Positions 11,697-21,834 are shown, numbered from the stretch's first letter. The stretch: 64,000 nt of DNA from Actinomycetes bacterium (GCA_029779645.1 JAKPAC010000010.1:242822-306821); one strand, 5' to 3'. Notes: generated by a model from the sequence alone, not told the origin. A program made the numbers and translations.

Positions 11697-13361
11697 CTAC
11701 ATGCGCTCGGGCGCCGAGACGCCGAGCAGGCCGAGGCCGTTGCGCAGCACCTGGCCGGTGGCGTCGTTCAGCCACAGGCGGGTGCGATGCAGGGCGGTGA
11801 CCGGCTCGTCGCCAGGCGGGGTCACGCGGCAGCTGTCGTACCAGCGGTGGTACAGCCCCGCGAGCTCCTCGAGGTAGCGGGCCACGCGGTGCGGCTCGCG
11901 GCTGTCGGCGGCGAAGGCCACGACGCGCGGAAACTCCTGCAGCGCGCCCAGCAGCGCCGACTCGGTGGCGTGGTCGAGCAGCTCGGGGGCGAACTCGCTG
12001 CGGTCGACGCCCGCCTGGGCGGCGTTGACGCCCACGTTGTGCGTGCGCGCGTGCGCGTACTGCACGTAGAACACGGGGTTGTCGTTGGTGCGCTTCTGCA
12101 GCACGTCGAGGTCGATGTCGAGGTTGGAGTCGGCCGAGCTTCGGGTGAGCGAATAGCGCGCAGCATCCACGCCCACGATCTCGACGAGGTCTTCGAGGGT
12201 GACGACCGTGCCGGCGCGCTTCGACATGCGCATCGGCTGCCCGTCGCGCACCAGGTTGACCATCTGGCCGATCAGCACCTGCAGGTTGACCCGCGGCTCG
12301 TCGCCGAACGCGGCGCACATCGCCATGAGGCGCTGGACGTAGCCGTGGTGGTCGGCGCCGAGCATGATGATGCAGCGGTTGAAGCCGCGCTCGCGCTTGT
12401 CGAGGTAGTAGGCGAGGTCGCCCGAGATGTAGGCCGGCTGCCCGTCCGACTTGATGACGACGCGATCCTTGTCGTCGCCGAAGTCGGTGGTGCGCAGCCA
12501 CTGCGCCCCGTCGGCCTCGTACATGTGCCCAAGCTCGGTGAGGCGCGCGATCGCGCGCCCGACGGCACCCGATTCGTGGAGGTCGTTCTCGTGGAAGTAG
12601 ACGTCGAAGTCGACGCCGAACTCGTGCAGGCTCGCCTTGATCTCGTCGAACATGAAGTTCACGCCGTACGAGCGGAAGGCCTCCTGCATCGCCTCCGGCG
12701 CGAGCGCGTCGAGGTCGCCGTCGTAGGCGAGCGCGACGCGGCGGGCGATGTCGGTGATGTAGCCGCCGCCGTAGCCGTCCTCGGGCGTGGGCAGCCCGAG
12801 GTGCGCGGCGACGAGGCTGCGGGCGAAGCGATCGATCTGGCCGCCGTGGTCGTTGAAGTAGTACTCGCGCGTGACCTGGGCGCCCTGCGAGGTGAGGATG
12901 CGGGCGAGCGAGTCGCCGACGGCGGCCCAGCGGGTGCCGCCGAGGTGGATGGGGCCGGTCGGGTTCGCCGAGACGAACTCGAGGTTGATCACCTCGTCGC
13001 GCCGGGAGTCGTTGGTGCCGAAGGCCGTGCCCTGGTCGACGATCGTCTTCGCGAGCGCGCCGGCAGCCGCGGCATCCAGCCGCACGTTGATGAAGCCGGG
13101 GCCGGCGACGTCGACGCTCGCCACGCCCTCCACCTGCCCGAGGGCGGCGGCGATCTCGGCGGCGAGCTCGCGCGGGTTCGTGCCGACGCCCTTGGCCAGC
13201 TTCATCGCGATATTGGAGGCCCAGTCGCCGTGCTCGCGGTTCTTGGGGCGCTCGAGCACCACGTCGGCGACCGTCAGCTCGGCCGAGCTGCCGGCTCGTC
13301 GAGCCTCGATGATCGGGGCGACGATGGACAGGAGCTGGGCGGCGAGAACGTCTGGAGTCAT
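11697..13361 (-). CDS. argS: Arginyl-tRNA synthetase
   Basis: [22 protein letters not shown]...[29 protein letters not shown]...[11 protein letters not shown]. Confidence 0.96.
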   Translation of the reverse strand: MTPDVLAAQLLSIVAPIIEARRAGSSAELTVADVVLERPKNREHGDWASNIAMKLAKGVGTNPRELAAEIAAALGQVEGVASVDVAGPGFINVRLDAAAAGALAKTIVDQGTAFGTNDSRRDEVINLEFVSANPTGPIHLGGTRWAAVGDSLARILTSQGAQVTREYYFNDHGGQIDRFARSLVAAHLGLPTPEDGYGGGYITDIARRVALAYDGDLDALAPEAMQEAFRSYGVNFMFDEIKASLHEFGVDFDVYFHENDLHESGAVGRAIARLTELGHMYEADGAQWLRTTDFGDDKDRVVIKSDGQPAYISGDLAYYLDKRERGFNRCIIMLGADHHGYVQRLMAMCAAFGDEPRVNLQVLIGQMVNLVRDGQPMRMSKRAGTVVTLEDLVEIVGVDAARYSLTRSSADSNLDIDLDVLQKRTNDNPVFYVQYAHARTHNVGVNAAQAGVDRSEFAPELLDHATESALLGALQEFPRVVAFAADSREPHRVARYLEELAGLYHRWYDSCRVTPPGDEPVTALHRTRLWLNDATGQVLRNGLGLLGVSAPERM

Positions 13362-13470
13362 GGCGGCACCATTCTACGTGGATGCCGCCCGCGCGAATGG
13401 CGCCGCGGGGGCCGTCACCGCGGACGCCGCGCGGGCGCACCCGCATTCACTCGTGGCCTGAGCCACACTG

Positions 13471-13543
13471 TGCCCCCGGCAGGATTCGAACCTGCGACTT
13501 TTGGTACCGGAAACCAACGCTCTATCCCCTGAGCTACGGAGGC
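13471..13543 (-). tRNA. tRNA-Arg (anticodon CCG)
   Basis: Reverse complement GCCTCCGTAGCTCAGGGGATAGAGCGTTGGTTTCCGGTACCAAAAGTCGCAGGTTCGAATCCTGCCGGGGGCA folds as a cloverleaf; anticodon loop TTCCGGT. Confidence 0.95.
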
Positions 13544-13559
13544 GCACCGATCGAGAGTA

Positions 13560-14576
13560 TCACCGCTTCGGCGTCGCCCCCGACCCGTCGCCGTCGGGCG
13601 CGCCGAGCTGCCCCAGCACCGTGATCTCCTCGAGCCGGCTGAGCCCCGCCCGCCGCGGCCGGTCGAGCCCCCGCGCGCGCTCGTCGTCGAGCACGTCGGC
13701 GATCGTCTCGGCGAGCGGGCGCAGCATCCCGCCGCTCGCGCGGAACGCGTCGTTTCGGTGCCGATTGAATCCGCGCATCTCGACGGGGATCCACAGCGGC
13801 AGCGATCGGGGTCCGGCCCAGTACGCGACACCGGCCTCGATGAGGGCCGCATCGGATGCCGCCACCCGCTCCCCCTCGAAGCCCGCCGCGAGCGCGGCCA
13901 GATCGAGCACGTCGGCGAGCGCGCGCACCTGGCCGACCGCGTTCACGACGCCGGTCGCCCCGGCCGCGCCGGCCCGCACGATCCACGCGGCGAGGTCGCG
14001 CACGTCGATCACCTGCGCGGCGCGGCCGTGCACCTCGGGCACGAGCACCGGGTGGCCGTCCTCGCTCGCCAGGGCGAAGCGCCCCGGCCAGTAGCCGAAG
14101 CGATCGGACGGGTCGCCGGGCCCGACGATGAGCCCGGGCCGGGCGATGAGCAGGGCCGGGCCCGGCGCATCCGCCGTCGCGCGCTCGCTCGCGACCTTCG
14201 CGTGCGCGTAGGTGTCGAGGTCGACGGGCTCGACCACGGCCGCGCGCTCGTCGTCGCCTGGGGTCGTCTCGTCGGCGTAGACCGACACGGTCGACACCAG
14301 GGTCCAGTGCTCGGCGCGACCGGCGAGCGCGTCGAGCGCCGGCCGCACCAGGTCGAGGTCGTACGAGAGCTCGATGACGTCGTCCCAGACCCGATCCTGC
14401 ACCGCCGCGTACGCCGTAGGCTGCCTGCGATCCGCGCGCACGAGCCGCGCTCCGCGGGGCGCCTCGCCCGCGCTGCCGCGCGCGAGGCACGTCACCTCGG
14501 CGCCGTGTTCGAGGGCGGCGCGGGCGATCTCACGCCCGAGCCACGCGGTGCCGCCGAGAACCAGGACCTGTCGCAT
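13560..14576 (-). CDS. NAD-dependent epimerase/dehydratase family protein
   Basis: MRQVLVLGGTAWLGREIARAALEHGAEVTCLARGSA...; Rossmann GGTAWLG motif. Confidence 0.8.
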   Translation of the reverse strand: MRQVLVLGGTAWLGREIARAALEHGAEVTCLARGSAGEAPRGARLVRADRRQPTAYAAVQDRVWDDVIELSYDLDLVRPALDALAGRAEHWTLVSTVSVYADETTPGDDERAAVVEPVDLDTYAHAKVASERATADAPGPALLIARPGLIVGPGDPSDRFGYWPGRFALASEDGHPVLVPEVHGRAAQVIDVRDLAAWIVRAGAAGATGVVNAVGQVRALADVLDLAALAAGFEGERVAASDAALIEAGVAYWAGPRSLPLWIPVEMRGFNRHRNDAFRASGGMLRPLAETIADVLDDERARGLDRPRRAGLSRLEEITVLGQLGAPDGDGSGATPKR

Positions 14577-14608
14577 GCGCCCAGTCTCGTCGGCGAGCGC
14601 CGGGGGCG

Positions 14609-14947
14609 CTACTGCTTGACGCTGGGCGTCTCGCCGCCGATCAGCTTGAGCCCCACGATGCACCCGACGAGGCCCATGATCAGCAGGATGCGCACGAGCG
14701 AGACCGGCTCGTCGCCGGTGATCATCGCGTACACGACCGTGAGCGCCGCGCCGATGCCGACCCACACCGCGTACGCGGTGGCGGTCGAGATGTCGCGCAT
14801 CGCCCACGCGAGCCCGCCCATGCTGAGGATGATCGCGACCCCGAAGATCACGCTCGGCCAGAGCTTCGTGAAGCCCTCCGACTTGCCGAGCGCGGTGGCC
14901 CAGACGGCCTCGAGCAGGCCCGAGATGATGAGCACGATCCACGCCAT
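14609..14947 (-). CDS. sugE: SMR-family transporter, SugE/Gdx (guanidinium exporter type)
   Basis: MAWIVLIISGLLEAVWATALGKSEGFTKLWPSVIFGVAIILSMGGLAWAMRDISTATAYAVWVGIGAALTVVYAMITGDEPVS; four TM segments, SugE-type signatures. Confidence 0.9.
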   Translation of the reverse strand: MAWIVLIISGLLEAVWATALGKSEGFTKLWPSVIFGVAIILSMGGLAWAMRDISTATAYAVWVGIGAALTVVYAMITGDEPVSLVRILLIMGLVGCIVGLKLIGGETPSVKQ

Positions 14948-14960
14948 GATGACGACCTTT

Positions 14961-15004
14961 CGGCCAGTCTTGTCGCGCGCCGGGTACTGGTCTGCCTCGT
15001 CCGG
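14961..15004 (-). promoter_or_regulatory. Guanidine-III (ykkC-III) riboswitch candidate
   Basis: Minus strand CCGGACGAGGCAGACCAGTACCCGGCGCGCGACAAGACTGGCC, 13 nt upstream of the sugE ATG; keeps CCGGACGAGG, GTACCCGG and GACAAGAC blocks of the class, with a CCAGT/ACTGG helix. Confidence 0.88.
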
Positions 15005-15058
15005 GGGCCGTGTCGCGGGCCCGCGGTCAGTCTAGCCGCAGCCCGCTCCCGGCGCCGA

Positions 15059-16018
15059 TCAGACCAGGAAGAACGGGAGCAGCCCTGGGTTGTGCGCGTG
15101 CACCAGCACCGAGAACACGACGGCGTCGAAGAGCAGATGCACCGTGACGACGTATCCCAGCGAGCGGGTGCGCATGAAGATGAAGCCCTGCAGCAGCGCG
15201 AACGGGATCGTCAGCAGCGGTCCCCACGCCTGATAGCCGAGCTCCCAGAGGAACGAGACGAACACGATCGCCTGCAGGATGTTCGCCTGCCACATCGGGA
15301 AGTGCCGGCGCAGCAGGGCGAAGACGGTGCAGATGAAGAACAGCTCGTCCCAGATGCCGACGGCCCCGACGCCGACGAACAGCCGCGCGATCAGCTCCGG
15401 GGTGTCGACCACGGGCCAGTTGGCGTACACGCCGGAGGTGATGAAGTAGAACGGCAGGATCAGCCAGCCGAGCGCCAGCACCCCCACCAGCCAGCCCCAT
15501 TGGAAGGCGGTCCAGCGTCGGCCGCCGCGCCAGGGAAACCCGATGGCCCGGTCGCGGTAGCCGAGGCGCGACACGAGGTACGGCGCCGCCACCGCGCCGC
15601 CGAGCGCGAGCGTGAACCGCACGAACGCGAGGTTGTCGAGCTCGGCGTGCAGCGGGATCAGGCTGACGATGCCCAGGCCGACCGCGATCAGCGAGAGATC
15701 GCGCAGCAGGCTCGGCGGGCGAGCGGCGCGCGCGCCGGCATCGATGGATGCCGCAGCCCGGCGCGCGTGCGCCACGCCGCCGCTCCCCCGCCCGGCGCCC
15801 CGCCCGCACAGCCACGCCCCGATCAGCGCCACGACGAGCAGGGTCCAGCCCAGCCAGCTGCGCTGCAGCACGAAGAACGCGGGCGCGGCCAGGCACGCCA
15901 GCAGCGCCGGCAGCAGCCCCCACGACCAGCGCGGCGGCACCCACCCGACGCCCGCCGCGTGCGCACCCGGCGCGTCCGGCGCACCGGACGGCGCGGGGAC
16001 CCCTCGGGCTGCGTGCAT
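15059..16018 (-). CDS. CPBP-like intramembrane protease homolog (degenerate catalytic motifs)
   Basis: Multi-TM; WDELFFICTVFALLRRHFP at the EExxxR position; HLLFD near the C-terminus. Confidence 0.65.
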   Translation of the reverse strand: MHAARGVPAPSGAPDAPGAHAAGVGWVPPRWSWGLLPALLACLAAPAFFVLQRSWLGWTLLVVALIGAWLCGRGAGRGSGGVAHARRAAASIDAGARAARPPSLLRDLSLIAVGLGIVSLIPLHAELDNLAFVRFTLALGGAVAAPYLVSRLGYRDRAIGFPWRGGRRWTAFQWGWLVGVLALGWLILPFYFITSGVYANWPVVDTPELIARLFVGVGAVGIWDELFFICTVFALLRRHFPMWQANILQAIVFVSFLWELGYQAWGPLLTIPFALLQGFIFMRTRSLGYVVTVHLLFDAVVFSVLVHAHNPGLLPFFLV

Positions 16019-16029
16019 GCGGGCCCCCG

Positions 16030-16848
16030 TCAGCGCCGACGGTAGAGCATGTCGCGGATGCTGTGGCCGCGGCGCACGCCCTTCGCCTCGAACGACGTCA
16101 GGGTGCGCCCCTCGAACCGCGGCGCCCAGGCCGCGGGATCGGCGTCGAACTCGCGCACGAAGTCGGGCGCGGCATCCATCACCCGGCGCTGCTGGCGCGC
16201 GTAGTCCTCCCAATCGGTCGCGAGGCGCAGCAGGCCGCCGGGCCGCAGCGCGCGGGCGGCGAGCGCCGCGAACTCGGCGGTGACGAGGCGGCGCTTGTTG
16301 TGCTTGGACTTGTGCCAGGGGTCGGGGAAGAACACCCAGAGCTCGTCGACGGATGCCTCGGGCAGGAACGTGCGCAGCACCTCGGGGGCGTTCGCCTCCA
16401 TCACGCGCACGTTTCGCAGACCCTCGCGCTCCGCGCCGAGCATCGTCTTGGCGAGGCCGGCGATAAACACCTCCACGGCGAGGAAGTTCGTCTCGGGATG
16501 CGCCTGGGCGGCGTGCAGCACGGCCTCGCCCTGGCCCGAGCCGATCTCGACGATCAGCGGCGCCTCGCGCCCGAAGGCGGCCGCCGCGTCGAAGCGCGCG
16601 TCGGGGTGCACGCTGGTCTCGGCGATCGCGCGCGGGGCGGTGATGAGGAAGCGCTCGCGAAGCTCCGACCAGCCGCGCTCCTGCCCGTCGGTGAGGCGCC
16701 CGCCGCGACGCACGAACGACACCGGCTTCTCGCGGAATCCGGCCTGCACGTGCGCGGGAATCCCGGGGTCGGCCGCACCGGTCTCAGTGTCCGTCGGCGC
16801 ACGCGGCGTCTCGTCGGGCGTCGGTTCGGGATGCGTCTGACTGCTCAC
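16030..16848 (-). CDS. trmB: tRNA (guanine-N7-)-methyltransferase
   Basis: LIVEIGSGQGEAVLHAAQAHPETNFLAVEVFIAGLAKTM...VFFPDPWHKSKHNKRRLV. Confidence 0.94.
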   Translation of the reverse strand: MSSQTHPEPTPDETPRAPTDTETGAADPGIPAHVQAGFREKPVSFVRRGGRLTDGQERGWSELRERFLITAPRAIAETSVHPDARFDAAAAFGREAPLIVEIGSGQGEAVLHAAQAHPETNFLAVEVFIAGLAKTMLGAEREGLRNVRVMEANAPEVLRTFLPEASVDELWVFFPDPWHKSKHNKRRLVTAEFAALAARALRPGGLLRLATDWEDYARQQRRVMDAAPDFVREFDADPAAWAPRFEGRTLTSFEAKGVRRGHSIRDMLYRRR

Positions 16849-16905
16849 CCCTCAAGCCTACGAGGCCCGGTCGCCGCCGCGTCACCGCGCACTGCCGCGC
16901 AAGCG

Positions 16906-17757
16906 TCACTGCGCGGTGACGAAGTCGATGAGCTGCTCCACCCGCCCGAGCAGCGCGGGCTCGAGATCGCGGAACGTGCGCACCCGCGACAGGATCCGCT
17001 GCCAGGCGATGCCGTGGTCTTCGATCGTCTCGGCGGGCCACCCGAACGCGCGGCAGATGCCGGTCTTCCAGTCGGTGCCGCGCGCGATCTCGGGCCATCG
17101 GGCGATCCCCATCGCCGCCGGCGTCACGCACTGCCAGACGTCGACATAGGGGTGGCCCACGATCAGCACGTGCTCGCGATGGGGGCCGGATGCCACGGCC
17201 TGCGCGAAACGCGACTCCTTCGAGCCCGGCACGAGGTGATCGACGAGCACGCCGTAGCGGCGCTGCGCAGACGGCGGATCGGCGCGCAGGATCTCCTCGA
17301 GCAGGTCGATGCCCTGCAGGTATTCGACGACGACCCCCTCGATCCGCAGGTCGGCGCCCCACACCTTCTCGATGAGCTCGGCGTCGTGGCGCCCCTCTAC
17401 GAGGATCCGGCTCGGCAGCGCGACCCGGGCCCGGGCGTCCGGGGCCGCGAACGAGCCCGAGGCGGTCCGCGTCCTCGCCTGCGCCTTCGGGGCCGGGGGG
17501 CGCAGCACCACGGGCGCGCCGTCGATCAGGAAGCCGCCGCCGAGGGGGAACAGCCGGCGCGCGCCGCGCCAGTCCTCGAGCTCGACGAGTGTGCCCTCGA
17601 CGCGGGTGACCGCGCCGCAGAATCCGTCGCCCGCCACCTCGACCACGAGGTCTCGCTCGGCCCGCACCTGCGCCGGCTGCACGCGGCCGGCGTCGCGCCA
17701 GCCCTTGGCGAGCACGTCAGCGCCATACCTGTCATCCACCCGATCAGCCTGCGTCAT
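16906..17757 (-). CDS. DUF3097 family protein
   Basis: MTQADRVDDRYGADVLAKGWRDAGRVQPAQV...RILVEGRHDAELIEKVWGADLRIEGVVVEYLQGIDLL; TOPRIM-like EGRHDAEL. Confidence 0.8.
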   Translation of the reverse strand: MTQADRVDDRYGADVLAKGWRDAGRVQPAQVRAERDLVVEVAGDGFCGAVTRVEGTLVELEDWRGARRLFPLGGGFLIDGAPVVLRPPAPKAQARTRTASGSFAAPDARARVALPSRILVEGRHDAELIEKVWGADLRIEGVVVEYLQGIDLLEEILRADPPSAQRRYGVLVDHLVPGSKESRFAQAVASGPHREHVLIVGHPYVDVWQCVTPAAMGIARWPEIARGTDWKTGICRAFGWPAETIEDHGIAWQRILSRVRTFRDLEPALLGRVEQLIDFVTAQ

Positions 17758-17951
17758 GCCCCGCGGGGCGGCGAACGGACACGCCGCGCACCGGCGTGCG
17801 CGGGCGATCCGCCGCCGCGCCTGAGGACTTCGGGTCCGTGCCGCTCCGCCCGCCCTGGCGCCGGTGGACGCACGCGGCGGCGCACCCATAGACTCAAATC
17901 CAGTCGGTAGAACGGTGCCCTCTCGCGGCACCGAGCAAGGGGGTGGCGCCG

Positions 17952-20009
17952 ATGCGCGCACGTTGGGCGTTCGCGTTGACCACGGCTGCGCTGCTGGCCG
18001 GGCTGGCCGTCGGCGCACCGGCCCAGGCCGACGATTCCATCGCCCGGGCGACGCAGCACACGGTGCCCGCCACCGCCCCCGTCACGCTCGGCGCGGGGTA
18101 CGTGCTCGACGACGCCGACGTGCTCACCGACGCCGAGGAGGACATGGTGCAGGCGCGCCTCGAGCAGCTGCGCGCCGACACCGATCTCGATCTCTGGGTG
18201 GCGTTCGTGCCCGAGTTCTCGAGCCCGGCCAACGCCGAGGAATGGGCGAACGACACCGCGAGCCGCAACGGCCTCGGCCCGACGCAGTACCTGCTGGCGG
18301 TCGCCGTCGACACGCGCCAGTTCTATCTCTCGGGCGACACCTCGGGCCCGCTGAGCGACGCGCAGCTCGCGGCCATCGAGCAGCAGCGCATCCGGCCCGC
18401 GCTGGGCGAGCTCGACTGGGTCGGCGCGGTCGACGCGGCCGCCACGGGCATCACCGATGCCGCGGGCGGCGGCACCGGCGCGCCGGGCGGCTCGGGCGGT
18501 GGCGCGAGCACCGGCGGCGGCGCGTGGATCGTCGTGGTCGTCATCGTCGTGATCGCGATCGGCGTGATCGTCTGGGCCGTCTCGAGCCGGCGCAAGAAGG
18601 CGGCGGTCGGCGGCGGCGGGCGGGGTCCCGTGGCGCAGCTCAGCACCGCCGACCTCGGCCGCCAGGCCGGATCGGCGCTCGTCGCCACCGACGACGCCGT
18701 TCGCACCAGCGAGGAGGAGCTCGGCTTCGCGAGCGCGCAGTTCGGCGATGCCGCCACGGGCGATTTCCGCACCGCCCTCGAGGCCGCCAAGGCGAACCTC
18801 AACCAGGCCTTCACCCTCAAGCAGAAGCTGGACGATCACATCCCCGACTCGGAGGACGACGTCCGGGCCTGGAACACGCAGATCCTGCAGCTGTGCAAGG
18901 AGGCCAACGCCACGCTCGACGCGAAGGCCGCCGACTTCGACGCGCTGCGCAAGCTCGAGGCGAACGCCCCGGAGGCCCTCGCCCACGTGCAGAGCGAGCG
19001 CGCCGCGGTGACGCCCCTGGTCGACGCCGCCAAGGCGTCGCTGGAGCGGCTCGCCGCGCGGTACGAGCCGAGCGCGCTCGCGACGGTCGCCGACAACCCG
19101 GCACAGGCATCCACCCGCCTCGCGTTCGCCGACGAGCAGCTCGACGCGGCCCAGCGCCTGATCGGCGAGGGCAAGGGCGGCGAAGCGGCGGTGAGCATCC
19201 GCGCCGCGGAGGAGGCGGTCGACCAGGCCCGGCTGCTGACCCAGGCCGTCGACAAGCTCGGCGCCGACCTCGCGACGGGCGAGCAGACCATCTCTGCCGC
19301 GATCGCCCACCTCGAGGGCGACGTCGCCCAGGCGAGCCACCTGCCCGACCCGGACGGCCGCGTCGCCGGCGCGGTCGCCCTCGTGAACCAGCAGCTCACG
19401 GTCGCGCGGGCCGCGCTGGCTGGGCCCCGCATCGCGCCGCTGCAGGTGCTGCAGGGGCTCGACGCCGCGAACGCCCAGATCGACGGCGTCGTCGCCGGCG
19501 TCCGCGACGCGGCCGCCGCACAGCAGCGCGCGCAGCAGTCGCTCCAGCAGAGCCTGCTCAGCGCGCAGGCGCAGGTCTCGGCCGCCGAGGACTACATCAC
19601 CGCGCGCCGCGGCGCCGTGGGCGCGGAGGCGCGCACGCGCCTCGCCGAGGCGGGCGCCTCGCTCGTGCACGCGCAGCAGCTGCAGGGCACCGACCCGCAG
19701 CAGGCGCTCGCGTACGCGCAGCGTGGCGGCCAGCTCGCGTCGCAGGCCATCCAGTTCGCGCAGCAGGACGTCGGCTCGTTCGAGCGAAGTCAGGGCGGCG
19801 GGGGCGGCGGGGGCGGCGGGAACGTCGCCGGTGCGGTGCTCGGCGGCATCCTCATCAACTCGCTGCTCGGCGGCGGGGGCGGACGCAGTCGGGGCGGCGG
19901 CGGCTTCGGCGGCGGCTTCAGCGGCGGCGGGCGCTCCAGCGGAGGCCGCTCCTCCGGCAGCTTCGGCGGCGGCGGCACCCGCTCACGCCGGGGCGGCGGG
20001 CGCTTCTAG
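17952..20009 (+). CDS. TPM-domain (YgcG-like) membrane protein with Gly-rich C-terminus
   Basis: MRARWAFALTTAALLAGLAVGAPAQADDS...AGYVLDDADVLTDAEEDMVQARLEQLRADTDLDLWVAFVPEFSS; signal peptide, TPM domain, TM, coiled region, GGGGFGGGFSGGG tail. Confidence 0.85.
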   Translation: MRARWAFALTTAALLAGLAVGAPAQADDSIARATQHTVPATAPVTLGAGYVLDDADVLTDAEEDMVQARLEQLRADTDLDLWVAFVPEFSSPANAEEWANDTASRNGLGPTQYLLAVAVDTRQFYLSGDTSGPLSDAQLAAIEQQRIRPALGELDWVGAVDAAATGITDAAGGGTGAPGGSGGGASTGGGAWIVVVVIVVIAIGVIVWAVSSRRKKAAVGGGGRGPVAQLSTADLGRQAGSALVATDDAVRTSEEELGFASAQFGDAATGDFRTALEAAKANLNQAFTLKQKLDDHIPDSEDDVRAWNTQILQLCKEANATLDAKAADFDALRKLEANAPEALAHVQSERAAVTPLVDAAKASLERLAARYEPSALATVADNPAQASTRLAFADEQLDAAQRLIGEGKGGEAAVSIRAAEEAVDQARLLTQAVDKLGADLATGEQTISAAIAHLEGDVAQASHLPDPDGRVAGAVALVNQQLTVARAALAGPRIAPLQVLQGLDAANAQIDGVVAGVRDAAAAQQRAQQSLQQSLLSAQAQVSAAEDYITARRGAVGAEARTRLAEAGASLVHAQQLQGTDPQQALAYAQRGGQLASQAIQFAQQDVGSFERSQGGGGGGGGGNVAGAVLGGILINSLLGGGGGRSRGGGGFGGGFSGGGRSSGGRSSGSFGGGGTRSRRGGGRF

Positions 20010-20132
20010 GGGCGCCGGCGCCGCACCGCGGCATCCATCAACTTCACATCGCACGCAGCACGACCACAGCAAGCCAGCAGGACCACAACGGGCGAATCTG
20101 CCCCGCACAGACCACGACGGAAGGAAACCTCC

Positions 20133-20870
20133 ATGGCCAAGCAGTCCATCTTCGGGCGCATCTCGACCCTCCTGCGAGCGAACATCAACTCGATGCTCGA
20201 CTCGGCAGAAGACCCGCAGAAGATGCTCGATCAGCTCGTTCGCGACTTCACCAACAACATCGCGGATGCCGAGTCGGCGATCGCCGAGACGATCGGCAAC
20301 CTGCGACTGCTCGAGCGCGACAACCAGGAAGACGTCCAGGCCGCCGCCGACTGGGGCAACAAGGCCATCGCGGCCAGCCGCAAGGGCGACGAGCTGCGCG
20401 CCGCGGGCAACACCGTCGACGCCGACAAGTTCGACAACCTCGCGAAGATCGCCCTGCAGCGCCAGATGGGCTCGGAGAACGAGGCGAAGGCCACCGCGCC
20501 GCAGATCGCCGCGCAGACCGAGGTCGTCGAGAAGCTCAAGGACGGCCTCAACGGCATGAAGCAGAAGCTCGAGGAGCTCAAGGCCAAGCGCGCCCAGCTG
20601 CTCGCCCGCGCCAAGACCGCCGAGGCCCAGAACAAGGTCGCCGACGCCGTCAAGTCGATCGACGTCATGGACCCGACGAGCGACCTCGGCCGCTTCGAAG
20701 ACAAGATCCGCCGCCAGGAGGCGCTCGCCGCCGGCAAGCAGGAGCTGGCCGCTTCGAGCCTCGACGCGCAGTTCAACGCGCTCGACGACATCGGCGAGCT
20801 CACCGAGGTCGAGGCACGCCTGGCCGCACTCAAGTCGGGCAACAGCCCGCAGGGCGCGATCGGCTCGTAG
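20133..20870 (+). CDS. pspA: PspA/IM30 family phage shock protein A
   Basis: MAKQSIFGRISTLLRANINSMLDSAEDPQKMLDQLVRDFTNNIADAESAIAETIGNLRLLERDN. Confidence 0.93.
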   Translation: MAKQSIFGRISTLLRANINSMLDSAEDPQKMLDQLVRDFTNNIADAESAIAETIGNLRLLERDNQEDVQAAADWGNKAIAASRKGDELRAAGNTVDADKFDNLAKIALQRQMGSENEAKATAPQIAAQTEVVEKLKDGLNGMKQKLEELKAKRAQLLARAKTAEAQNKVADAVKSIDVMDPTSDLGRFEDKIRRQEALAAGKQELAASSLDAQFNALDDIGELTEVEARLAALKSGNSPQGAIGS

Positions 20871-20877
20871 GCACCAT

Positions 20878-20929
20878 CCCGCGGCGGTCGGCCGACTGCC
20901 CTCACCGGCACGTCGCCGGCCGCCGCGGG
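20878..20929 (+). terminator. Hairpin downstream of pspA
   Basis: cccgcggcggtcggccgac ... gtcgccggccgccgcggg, near-perfect inverted repeat 8 nt after the stop. Confidence 0.55.
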
Positions 20930-20982
20930 CATGTTCCGGCCCCGCGCAGCGTTATCCCAAGTGAACTTCTGAGAGGTATCCG

Positions 20983-21834
20983 ATGGTCCGTTTCCTCGTT
21001 GTTCCACAGTGGCAGGGTTCGAGCTCCTCGCGGGCGATGCAGCTCGTCGACGGCGCGCACGCCGTGCTCGGCGATCTCCCGCGCACGGGCTCGCGCATGA
21101 TCGAGGTTCCGCTCGAGGCCGGCGACGCGCTCGACAGCGGCATCCTCCGGATGAGCGCGCTCAACCAGACCGCGCGCAACCTCCGGATCGCCCTCGACGA
21201 GCTTCGCGAGCGCGGCCAGGCCGTCATCACGTTCGGCGGCGACGCGGGCGTCGCGACGGTCGCCGCGCTGGACGCCGCAGCCGGCGTGCACGGACACGCG
21301 GCCGATGGCGACATGGCGGTCGTGTGGTTCAGCGCCCGCGGCGCGTTTCACTCCCCCGCCACCTCGCCGACCAAGGCGTACCACGACATGGCCGCCCGGG
21401 CCCTGGTGGACCCGGCCGTCCCGCGCCCGCACCTGAGCGATCCGCCGCCCGTGATCGCCGGCACCCGGCTCACCCTCGTGGGCGTCCGCTCGCTCGACGA
21501 CGCCCAGATCGCGGCGGCGGCCGAGCACGGCGTCGCGCTGCACACCCCCGATCGCCTCGAACCGGCGGCCCTCGCGGCGGCGATCGTCGCCGCCGGGGCG
21601 TCCCGCGTCTTCGTCCACGTCGACCTGAACGTGCTCGACCCGGCCGCGCTCTCGGGCCTCGGCCACGCCGAGCCCTTCGGCCTCGAGCTCGCGCAGCTGC
21701 TCGACACGATCGCCGCGCTGCGCGACCGCCTGCCGCTCGCCGGCGCCGCGGTCACCGAATACGCGCCGGCGACCCCGAGCGCCATCAGCGACGACATGGC
21801 GACCATCCTGCGCATCGTCGGCGCGCTGGTGTGA
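20983..21834 (+). CDS. Arginase/agmatinase/formiminoglutamase family (ureohydrolase) protein
   Basis: MVRFLVVPQWQGSSSSRAMQLVDG...VITFGGDAGVATVAAL...FVHVDLNVLDPAALSGL; ureohydrolase-like VHVDLNVLDP. Confidence 0.8.
   Translation: MVRFLVVPQWQGSSSSRAMQLVDGAHAVLGDLPRTGSRMIEVPLEAGDALDSGILRMSALNQTARNLRIALDELRERGQAVITFGGDAGVATVAALDAAAGVHGHAADGDMAVVWFSARGAFHSPATSPTKAYHDMAARALVDPAVPRPHLSDPPPVIAGTRLTLVGVRSLDDAQIAAAAEHGVALHTPDRLEPAALAAAIVAAGASRVFVHVDLNVLDPAALSGLGHAEPFGLELAQLLDTIAALRDRLPLAGAAVTEYAPATPSAISDDMATILRIVGALV

Noticed and set aside
17864-21100. 1078-aa ORF on the plus strand (out of frame with the TPM/PspA/arginase genes)
   Set aside because: Arg/Pro/Ala-rich shadow translation running across three well-recognised genes in another frame; typical of high-GC DNA.
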